Origin: JBBPYC01 sp038200275
GTDB lineage: Bacteria > Pseudomonadota > Gammaproteobacteria > Burkholderiales > Burkholderiaceae_C
Length of the DNA: 30,575 nucleotides
Assembly: GCA_038200275.1 (NCBI GenBank)
Contig: JBBPYC010000071.1
Span: 1 to 30,575 of the forward strand
Direction: 5' to 3'
Translations under genes and position numbers: made by a program
Notes under the pieces: generated by a model
The model's database searches: none
Told to the model about the DNA's origin: nothing
What the model saw: only the letters and a program-made list of their open reading frames with translations
Part shown: positions 24,272 to 30,575 of the stretch, in pieces
How the letters are laid out: the number at the start of each line of letters is the position of its first letter
How positions within the stretch are numbered: the stretch's first letter is position 1

Positions 24272-25578
24272 GCGTCGGTTGGCGGCGTGGCGCGCGCATC
24301 GGATGAGTTAGCCCGGTCGGCTTGGTCATTCTGCTGCGCTTGGTAATGCTGCTGTGCATGGTTCGCTTGCTGAGTTTTGTTGGCCTGCTGGGCTTGTTCG
24401 GCCTCCCCGTCTTGATCGTCCTGCATGGCTTGATCTGACTGCTGGGGTTCGTCCGGCTGACGTGATCCATCCGACCGATCTGACTGGTCTGCTCGATCGC
24501 CCGCCTCTGCCCGGTCTGCCTGATCGTCCTCGTTCCCGTATTCGGTCTTGAACCCCTGCGCATCGAGCCCCTGCTCGCGCAGCCAGCGCACCATCACCGC
24601 GACGCTGCCGTGCGTGACCAGCACGCGCTCAGCCCCGGTGGCGCCGATCGCGTGCTGCAGCCCCGGCCAATCCGCATGGTCCGACATCACAAACCCGCGA
24701 TCGACCCCGCGCCGCCGACGCGTGCCGCGCAGCTGCATCCAGCCGCTTGCGAACGCATCAGAGTGCACGCCGAAGCGCCGCATCCACGGCGTGCCCTGCG
24801 TTGAAGGCGGCGCCAGCACCAGCGCGCGGCGCAGCATGGCGGCGTCCACCCCCGCGTCCGTCACCTTGTGCGTCGGCGGCAACGCCACACCCGCGGCCCG
24901 ATAGACCGCATTCAACGGTTCGACCGCACCGTGCACCAAGATGGGCCCGATCGACGCATCCACGTTGGCCAGGATGCGCTGCGCCTTGCCGAACGCATAG
25001 CACAGCAGTACCGATGCGCGCCCTGCCGCCGCATTGCCGCGCCACCAGTCGTTGATCTGCGCAAACAGCACGGCTTGCGAAGGCCAGCGGTAGATCGGCA
25101 GGCCGAAGGTCGATTCGGTGATGAACGCATCGCAGCGAACCGGCTCGAACGGCGTGCAGGTGCCGTCGGCCTGCGTCTTGTAGTCCCCTGACGCGACCCA
25201 GACTTGGCCGCCATGCTCGATCCGCACCTGCGCCGAGCCCAGCACGTGCCCCGCCGGGTGCAGCGACACGCGCACCCCGTTGATCGTGACCGGCTCGCCG
25301 TACGCAAGCGTCTGCAGATCGATCTCCCCCAGCCGCGTGCGCATCGTGCCGGCGCTGTCGGTGTGCGCCAGGTAGTGCCCATGACCGATGCGCGCATGGT
25401 CCGAATGCGCATGCGTAACGACACAGCGATCGACCGGCTTCCACGCGTCGATAAAGAAGTCACCAGGTGGGCAATACAGCCCCTCAGGCCGCGCGATGAC
25501 AAGGTCGCCGGGGCGCGCGCTGGAGGCTTCGCGGGAGCGCAGATGCGGGTGGATCGGGGAGGTGGCAGATTCGGGCAT
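24268..25578 (-). CDS. Ligase-associated DNA exonuclease (MBL fold) with Q/D-rich tail
   Basis: A 436-residue metallo-beta-lactamase-fold nuclease. Zinc-binding HAHSDH (56-61) with further metal-site pieces HPAGHVLGSAQ, SGDYK, and a late MSDHADW and VTHGS are visible. Family members in this gene pair process DNA ends for the ligase. Residues about 349-436 form a low-complexity tail rich in Gln, Asp, Ala and Ser, with no Cys and almost no large hydrophobic residues, apparently disordered. It is encoded by a region of degenerate repeats (24271-24534). The core is of normal length without this tail. It is the first gene of the exonuclease-ligase pair. Confidence 0.92.
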   Translation of the reverse strand: MPESATSPIHPHLRSREASSARPGDLVIARPEGLYCPPGDFFIDAWKPVDRCVVTHAHSDHARIGHGHYLAHTDSAGTMRTRLGEIDLQTLAYGEPVTINGVRVSLHPAGHVLGSAQVRIEHGGQVWVASGDYKTQADGTCTPFEPVRCDAFITESTFGLPIYRWPSQAVLFAQINDWWRGNAAAGRASVLLCYAFGKAQRILANVDASIGPILVHGAVEPLNAVYRAAGVALPPTHKVTDAGVDAAMLRRALVLAPPSTQGTPWMRRFGVHSDAFASGWMQLRGTRRRRGVDRGFVMSDHADWPGLQHAIGATGAERVLVTHGSVAVMVRWLREQGLDAQGFKTEYGNEDDQADRAEAGDRADQSDRSDGSRQPDEPQQSDQAMQDDQDGEAEQAQQANKTQQANHAQQHYQAQQNDQADRANSSDARATPPTDA

Positions 25579-25734
25579 GGAGGAAAGCAGTGCAGTCTGT
25601 CTTGGGCTAATTTTGACGCCAAAAGCTAGAGATGCGCTTATGGGGTGCCTTTGTGCTGCTATGAAGTTTGCAGCTGCAAAGCGGCCTGTCTCTGCAGGGT
25701 ATTGGCAGTGGTCTATTCGGCCCGTCTTTTTGAC

Positions 25735-25898
25735 GACAAGCTGCTTCGGGCTTCATGCGTGATCGACAAGCTGGTTTGTCGTTCATGGAAAGCAAAATTT
25801 TGAAGACAACGGCTGCTTGATGTTCATGAATGACTGACCAAACGGTTTGTTATTGGAATATTGGTTTTTCTGATCAACAAACATGGTTGTTGTTCATA
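25735..25898 (+). repeat. Iteron-like repeats upstream of fic
   Basis: Imperfect copies of a roughly 23-24-nt unit beginning GACAA and ending TTCATG/A at 25735-25757, 25765-25787 (exactly 30 nt later, 18 of 23 bases the same), 25805-25828 and, more weakly, 25872-25898. The surrounding 25579-25909 is AT-richer than the rest of the window and holds no gene. Array layout suggests binding sites for a regulator (inference). Confidence 0.55.
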
Positions 25899-25908
25899 AA
25901 ACGACAAC
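25886..25908. promoter_or_regulatory. Palindrome just before the fic start, possible operator
   Basis: GTTGTTGTT (25886-25894), spacer of 5 nt, then AACGACAAC (25900-25908): a 9-base inverted repeat with one mismatch. It ends one base before the ATG at 25910, so a bound protein would block transcription or translation start. Confidence 0.5.
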
Positions 25909-25986
25909 AATGCCCCTCGATACACACAGCGCCGTTCACTACCACCTCGGCCGTTTCCCCCACCGCCGCTCGACATCGCACGGCTG

Positions 25987-27033
25987 ATGCCGAGACTGCT
26001 GGACGCCACGGCCACCCTTGCCCGCCACGACCAGATGCTGCGCGGCATGCACAACAGCAAGATTTTTCTGGCACCCTTGCGCGGCCAGGAAGCCGTGATC
26101 TCTTCCCGGATGGAAGGCACGATCAGCACACTGGACGAAATCCTGCAACTGCAGGCCGAGTTCGGTGACGACGACGAAAAAGCCGCGCCTGAGTTTCGGC
26201 CCGACGTGATCGAAACCGCGCTCTACCGGCGCGCGCTGAACACCGCACAGCAAGAGCTGCAGGCCGGCCGGCCGCTGTCCGAGTCGCTGGTTAAAAGCAT
26301 CCGCTGTCAGTTGCTGTCGTTCGGGCGCGAGGCCAAGAAGTCGCCGGGCGAGTACAAGCGCGAGCAGAACTACATTGGCGAACGCGGCAGCCGAAAGGTC
26401 AGCTTCGTACCCGTTGCGCCGGAGCATCTGAGCGGCGGGATGGAAGCATTGTTTGAACTGGCAAGCGATACAGACATGCCAATCATGCTGCGCACGGCAC
26501 TGGCTCATGCGGAGTTCGAATCGCTCCACCCTTTCGAAGACGGCAACGGCCGCGTGGGCCGGATGCTGATCACACTGATATTGTGGCAAGGCGGCGCCAT
26601 CCGGGCACCGCACTTCTACATCAGCCGGTACTTCGAGAACCTCAAGGAGGAGTACCTTGATCGCCTGCGCAACGTATCGGCCAACGACGACTGGGACAGC
26701 TGGTGCGCATTCTTTTTCGCGGCCGTTGCGCAGCAGGCGGACCGCACCCTTGAGGTAGCACAGAGCATCAGCGACCTCTATGAAGAAATGAAGCCGCGTT
26801 TCATTGATCTGCTGTCTTCGAAGCACGCCGTGGCCGCCCTGGACTACCTGTTCACGTACCCAGTCTTTCGCAACGGCCGCTTCACCAGCCAAGCGGGCAT
26901 CCCGCCGCAGACCGCGGCTCGCTTCCCTCGCGTGCTGCTGCAGGAGGGGCTGCTACAGACGGTGACCGAGGCTGCTGGACGCAGACCTGCGGTTTACCGG
27001 TTCGAGCCGTTGATGGAGCGGGTGCGGGTGTAG
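25987..27033 (+). CDS. fic: Fic-family AMP-transferase, 5' end frameshifted
   Basis: A Fic/DOC protein. From ATG 25987 (348 residues) it has the inhibitory motif SSRMEG (39-44) and the catalytic HPFEDGNGRVGR (181-192), followed by a C-terminal winged-helix-type region. Fic enzymes transfer AMP to proteins; the N-terminal SxxxE motif blocks activity (class II). The natural start is probably ATG 25910: its frame gives HYHLGRF, but then the reading breaks at a C5 tract (25957-25961). A sixth C would restore FPPPPLDIARL into the long frame. So either a frameshift mutation, a phase-variable tract or a base-call error affects the first 26 codons, and translation may begin at 25987. Confidence 0.85.
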   Translation: MPRLLDATATLARHDQMLRGMHNSKIFLAPLRGQEAVISSRMEGTISTLDEILQLQAEFGDDDEKAAPEFRPDVIETALYRRALNTAQQELQAGRPLSESLVKSIRCQLLSFGREAKKSPGEYKREQNYIGERGSRKVSFVPVAPEHLSGGMEALFELASDTDMPIMLRTALAHAEFESLHPFEDGNGRVGRMLITLILWQGGAIRAPHFYISRYFENLKEEYLDRLRNVSANDDWDSWCAFFFAAVAQQADRTLEVAQSISDLYEEMKPRFIDLLSSKHAVAALDYLFTYPVFRNGRFTSQAGIPPQTAARFPRVLLQEGLLQTVTEAAGRRPAVYRFEPLMERVRV

Positions 27034-27499
27034 TGAAGCATGCTGAAGACAGTTGCGCGGTTTGGGTCAGGTTTCCAGCCCGGTGCTGTCAGTCGCCGCA
27101 TTTCGCCAAGTGGCTGCTTCGCAGCGGGTGCTGTCGTTCAGGTCGCGTTGCTGGATGACGGCTGCCGGCTGCCGGCTGCCGGCTAAGAGCAATCTATCGC
27201 CAACGACCGCTATCGGCTCCCTTCTTGCCAGAATCTTTCCGTCAACTATTGTGGGTTTCGCGCGCCTTGTATGTCAGGGCCGCGTATCCGTTCCGAGCCC
27301 GGCGCACCTCAGCGAACTACCATGTAGATGATCTTTTCCTCTAGCGTCTGGGGCGCGCCGAACGAAGCCTGACGCTTGGCATCTCACAAGACGGTTCGAC
27401 ACGTATGGCTCTCCAAGACGCTTGCCAGCAGGACCTCCTTTGGAGGCTGCCCGCACACTGTGAAGTAAGCGTCGAGATGCCACTGGCTCTGGCGCGATG
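27034..27499. other. Intergenic stretch with a short tandem repeat
   Basis: No recognisable gene. It contains a perfect 7-nt tandem repeat GGCTGCC (three copies plus a partial, 27160-27184). Short open frames here lack ribosome sites or motifs. Confidence 0.5.
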
Positions 27500-28564
27500 C
27501 TATTTTTTCAGGTGCGTGTTCATGAACGTTCCGATCTCGCCAAAGGCCTCTCGGACTTCGGGGATGCGGTCATCGCGTCCGTATTGGGCATGCGACTGCC
27601 CTTCGTAGACCTGCAGAAAGGATTCAATGCCCAGGTTGCGCAGCTTGCGGTGCACGCGAACCGTGTTGCTAAGCAATAGGTCGCGCGTTCCGGAGGTGAG
27701 GATCGTCGGCGGAAAGCCGCTCATGTCACCATAGATCGGCGAAATCAATGGGTCTTTGAGATCATGGCCGTGGGCGTAGAAGACAGCGGCTGCATGGCAG
27801 AAGCCTTCGGGCGACACCAGCACGTTGTCGAGCATGGCGTTCGTGTAGAAGGTATCGCCTGTCTTCGTGCTGTCGGACATGGGCGTGCCCGAAGCAATCG
27901 CGCCCGGCAGGGGTATGCCCAACTGCTTTGCGCGCAGACCCATTTCCAGAACCAATGCGCCGCCCGCCGAAGTACCGATCAGGCCCACACGCTTGGGATC
28001 GGTCTTGGCGATAACTTCCTTGTAGACCGCCATCGAGTCGTCCAGAGCAGCGGGAAAATAGGCTTCCGGTGGCATACGGTAGTCGACCGCAATGACGCGG
28101 TAGCCGCCGATCGCCGAGATCAACATCGCCTCCGGTAGCGCCGCTTCCGCCGGGTTCAGAACGTAGCAGCCGCCGTGAATCTGCACCAATGTGCGGTCGC
28201 GATTCTCTGGGAGCATCTTCTCGGGCGTGACGGTGTAGATCTTCACGCCAGCCATCGTGCCCGGCTCGACATGCACCTTCAGTCGCTCACGCATGGCTTC
28301 GACGTTCGGCACTGCACTGGCGCGTATGGACTCTGCCAATTGCTTCCACCCCTCTGCGGTCGTCGGCGGCGTGTTCCAACCGGCGCGGAGCGGCTGCGCA
28401 ATGATCTTCTGCAGTTCCGGACTGACAGTGTCCGGCACCGGGATGGTCCTTGCGGGCAATTCACGCGGCGCAAGCGGTGCGCTCTGGGCGAAGGCGCCGG
28501 AGGTGCTGGCTAACAGGAAGGCGGCGACGAATGCGGTACGGCGACATGGAAAGCTGGACGTCAT
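27500..28564 (-). CDS. Exported HSL-type esterase (alpha/beta hydrolase 3)
   Basis: A 354-residue exported hydrolase. Signal peptide about 1-26 (AFVAAFLLASTSGAFA). The hormone-sensitive-lipase group is marked by HGG (130-132), nucleophile GTSAGG with Ser199, an Asp in SGTRDLLL and a His in GQSHAQY. Substrates are probably acyl esters of small alcohols. ATG 28564 has AAGAGG upstream. It lies 12 nt after the MBL-fold gene and probably shares its transcript. Confidence 0.9.
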   Translation of the reverse strand: MTSSFPCRRTAFVAAFLLASTSGAFAQSAPLAPRELPARTIPVPDTVSPELQKIIAQPLRAGWNTPPTTAEGWKQLAESIRASAVPNVEAMRERLKVHVEPGTMAGVKIYTVTPEKMLPENRDRTLVQIHGGCYVLNPAEAALPEAMLISAIGGYRVIAVDYRMPPEAYFPAALDDSMAVYKEVIAKTDPKRVGLIGTSAGGALVLEMGLRAKQLGIPLPGAIASGTPMSDSTKTGDTFYTNAMLDNVLVSPEGFCHAAAVFYAHGHDLKDPLISPIYGDMSGFPPTILTSGTRDLLLSNTVRVHRKLRNLGIESFLQVYEGQSHAQYGRDDRIPEVREAFGEIGTFMNTHLKK

Positions 28565-28576
28565 GATCTTTACCTC

Positions 28577-29794
28577 TTAGTTAAGGAGCGCGGCAAACGC
28601 CTTTTCCCAATCGCTCGGCGGCTGGAATCCTTCGCCGCAGTCGTCGCCCACGCTGGTCGAAGAAACACGGGTGACAGCATCCAGCAGCGACATGCTGAAT
28701 CGTTTCGTGTCCTCGAATCCAAGTTTGCTCTTTACGTCGTGGTTCATCTCGGTTGTGACACCGTTCTTCGTCAAGACGAACTTGTCGAAGTACTGCGCCT
28801 CAGGCACGATTGCTATCTTCTGCGAGTCTAGGTACACCTTCAGGGCGTCGTCCTTGTACGGATAGGGGATGCCGGGCGAGAAGGCATTGAAGAGACCGTC
28901 CCAATGGTTGGGCAAGTACGTTTTCGGATGAATGACCGGAACGACCATCTCGGCCACCGGCTTTCCGCCCGTACCGATCCAAGCGTCGACCTGCGTGAGA
29001 CCAGCGTCTTTCATCGCGGCGGCCAGGTTGCCGATGGGTGACCCGTAGTTCACACCATCGACCACGATGTCCTTGTCGAGGTCGAAAGCACTTGCTGAGT
29101 TATTGACGAACAAGGCGAGCTGGCCTTCAGCGTTCTCGACCGTGAACAGAAATGCTCGATTCCCGCCGCCATTCGGATAGTCCTCCCCGACGCCAGCGCG
29201 CAGGCCGCCTGTTGCCGCATCGGGGATGGGCGGCCGATACAGTTCGCGCGCGAAATGCTGAATCGGATTGCTTGCGTCGCCGCTGTGGTTCCAGCGCACA
29301 ACACGCATCGTGATCCCATTGCCGAGAGAAATCTTCTCGCCGCCGCTCACGCTTCGGCATTGCGAAGCTGCAACGCCTTGTGTTGCTGCCTGCATGCAAC
29401 TGGACAAACCGCCGATCATCGGTGCGCCGGTGAGCGTGGCCCAGGTGGGTGTGTCCCAACTGTGGTCCCAGTGGCTGTGACCGGCCAACAGCAGATCGAG
29501 CTTGTTGGCGCCCAGCATCGCGTCACGCACTTTGGTGATGGCGGCCACGTCTACGAGCGCTGGTTCCTTCGTGTACGCGTATAGATCGTTTGCGTAGGTC
29601 GGAGAAGGCGTGAACAGGCTCTGTGGCAGCCGCGAGATGTAACCGTCCATCACGATGCGTTTGTCGCCGATCTTGAAGTACCAGTTGGCGATGGACATCC
29701 ACGTCATCTCGACAGAGGGCGGCGCTGCATTCGCAGCGGACGAAAAGAGCGCGAACAAGGCCGTAGCCCCCCAGCTCACCAGGTTGCGTTTCAT
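28577..29794 (-). CDS. Exported metallo-beta-lactamase-fold hydrolase
   Basis: A 405-residue protein with signal peptide (1-23, ending ANA). The metal-site motif HSHWDH (106-111) is clear; a later His lies in RWNHSGD. The overall text resembles large MBL-fold exported hydrolases rather than clinical beta-lactamases. ATG 29794 has AAAGGAG nine bases upstream; a longer frame to 29890 has no ribosome site. It is followed by an exported esterase, so the two may act on the same extracellular substrate (inference). Confidence 0.88.
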   Translation of the reverse strand: MKRNLVSWGATALFALFSSAANAAPPSVEMTWMSIANWYFKIGDKRIVMDGYISRLPQSLFTPSPTYANDLYAYTKEPALVDVAAITKVRDAMLGANKLDLLLAGHSHWDHSWDTPTWATLTGAPMIGGLSSCMQAATQGVAASQCRSVSGGEKISLGNGITMRVVRWNHSGDASNPIQHFARELYRPPIPDAATGGLRAGVGEDYPNGGGNRAFLFTVENAEGQLALFVNNSASAFDLDKDIVVDGVNYGSPIGNLAAAMKDAGLTQVDAWIGTGGKPVAEMVVPVIHPKTYLPNHWDGLFNAFSPGIPYPYKDDALKVYLDSQKIAIVPEAQYFDKFVLTKNGVTTEMNHDVKSKLGFEDTKRFSMSLLDAVTRVSSTSVGDDCGEGFQPPSDWEKAFAALLN

Positions 29795-30363
29795 CAACTT
29801 TGTCTCCTTTTGGCAGGGTCGGACCGACTTCGCGGAAGGCACAGTAGCATCTGCTAGGCGCTTCGGATGTCCGGGATTTCCCTTGCCCAAGTCATTCGGT
29901 GCGAGAGTCGGCTTCCGGGATATCGTGTCATCAATGCGTCGGACCGCTGTGGATAAGGAGGTCCAGTTCGCTTCCGGCGAAGGCAGTCATTAGGAGAGTC
30001 CAGTCACGACCCGTTGAACGCCCACCTGCCCGACCGCGATCGAAGGGCAACCTCCAAGAGGGCAGCGGTCGGTCGCTGATGCAAACGATCAGCGTCAGGT
30101 ATCGGCTGCTGCAGTCATTCGCGGGTAGAACATGAACGGCCGCACCCAGTCTGTAGCGTGACTTCACACGAGCTGACGAGAGCCGGGCAATGGCCGGCGT
30201 ACGACGCCATCTAGATCGTGATCCAGCGTTCAAGATACCTGTGGGCCGCCAGGCTTGGACTGGGTGTCCACCGCGTAGGCAAGCTTGAGCACGCGCGTAC
30301 CCACTCCCTTCGCCGCGACCTGACCGGGCCCCAGCCCATCCTTGCCGGCGCACCGAAGCTTGC
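29795..30363. other. Intergenic stretch without a recognised gene
   Basis: No convincing gene on either strand. Open frames on the minus strand (to about 30365 and 30514) are arginine- and serine-rich and lack motifs. The MBL-fold gene promoter should lie near 29800-29900. Confidence 0.45.
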
Positions 30364-30436
30364 ATGAACTACCTGACATTCGATACCGATGACGTGGATG
30401 ACAGCGTTGTCTCGCTCGAAGCTGTGTCGTCGAGTC
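30364..30436 (+). pseudogene. First codons of a hypothetical gene cut by an IS3 element
   Basis: ATG 30364 opens a short frame beginning MNYLTFDTDDVDDSVVSLEA that ends exactly where the IS3-type end begins (30437). The pattern resembles the start of small Burkholderiales hypothetical proteins, by memory only. It looks like a gene interrupted by insertion. The remainder should lie on the far side of the element, outside the window. Confidence 0.4.
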
Positions 30437-30575
30437 TGAACCGCCCCGGGAATTCTGGAGGCTCCAACTCTTGAGAAGATGGAGCCATGACAACGAGTCC
30501 AAAGAAGTATTCACCCGAGGTTCGAGAACGAGCTGTGAGGATGGTGTTCGAGCACCGCAGCGAGCATGAATCGCA
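30437..30575 (+). mobile_element. IS3-family element, left end (runs off the window)
   Basis: The element begins TGAACCGCCCCGGG, a typical IS3-family left end, 50 nt before the OrfA start. The same 14-mer is seen at 7845. The right end and most of the element lie beyond the window. Confidence 0.85.
30487..30575 (+). CDS. IS3-family transposase OrfA, partial
   Basis: ATG 30487 opens a frame reading MTTSPKKYSPEVRERAVRMV followed by FEHRSEHES. YSPEVRERAVRMVFEH is the typical beginning of IS3-family OrfA, the helix-turn-helix part of the transposase. It runs off the window. Confidence 0.9.
   Translation, partial: MTTSPKKYSPEVRERAVRMVFEHRSEHES

Noticed and set aside
25735..25898. CRISPR array
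   Set aside because: Repeats are imperfect, few and irregularly spaced, with no cas genes nearby.
25939..26892. 317-residue open frame antisense to fic
   Set aside because: The Fic motif HPFEDGNGRVGR is on the plus strand; the antisense frame has no family text.
27274..27499. tRNA-like or small gene in the gap before the esterase
   Set aside because: A short stretch resembles a T arm but no cloverleaf can be completed; open frames lack motifs.
28577..29794. Clinical-type metallo-beta-lactamase
   Set aside because: It has the MBL metal motif but the length and text fit other exported MBL-fold hydrolases; no basis for antibiotic resistance.

Overview
The window is GC-rich, densely coded and looks like a chromosomal segment of a beta-proteobacterium, most likely Burkholderiales (Comamonadaceae-like). 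The pointers are a RelA-type (p)ppGpp synthetase followed by tRNA-Val(GAC), a D-3-hydroxybutyrate dehydrogenase of the polyhydroxybutyrate-using type, a three-gene TRAP transporter, NMT1/THI5-type ABC transport and several Burkholderiales-style IS remnants. The genus is inferred, not proven.

Region A (311-6883, minus strand) is the most interesting. A TPP riboswitch (about 6803-6883) sits upstream of a wrecked thiD (HMP/HMP-P kinase). The thiD remnant is followed by a tightly overlapping operon: a LuxE-like acyl-protein synthetase, a LuxC-like acyl thioester reductase, an ABC ATPase, an ABC permease, an NMT1/THI5-like periplasmic binding protein and an SDR reductase. There are no luxA, luxB or luxD genes. 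I propose a thiamin-precursor salvage route: the transporter imports an oxidised (carboxylate) precursor, LuxE and LuxC activate and reduce it to an aldehyde, the SDR reduces that to the alcohol, and a ThiD kinase (now supplied from elsewhere) phosphorylates it.

Region B (7067-8064) is an IS graveyard next to a tRNA. It holds an ISAzo13-type transposase pseudogene, a face-to-face pair of IS3-type ends, and tRNA-Val(GAC) with its terminator.

Region C (8120-15862) is mostly housekeeping: relA, an alpha/beta hydrolase divergent from bdhA, a small exported protein with a strong terminator, a RIO-type kinase next to a YgjP-like metallopeptidase, a frameshifted mazF/pemK toxin gene, and a rhomboid protease.

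Region D (16069-20715, minus) is a five-gene catabolic operon: TRAP binding protein, small permease, large permease, D-2-hydroxyacid-dehydrogenase-like protein and a PDC-lactonase-like amidohydrolase.

Region E (21029-27033) holds an alpha/beta hydrolase, a small glycine-rich exported protein, the ATP-dependent DNA ligase plus ligase-associated exonuclease pair (exonuclease with a long Q/D-rich tail), and a Fic AMP-transferase gene. The fic gene is preceded by an AT-rich repeat array and carries an apparent one-base frameshift in a C-tract near its start.

Region F (27500-30575) has an exported metallo-beta-lactamase-fold protein and an exported HSL-type esterase in one operon, then a largely empty stretch, the first codons of a hypothetical gene, and the left end of an IS3-family element running off the window.
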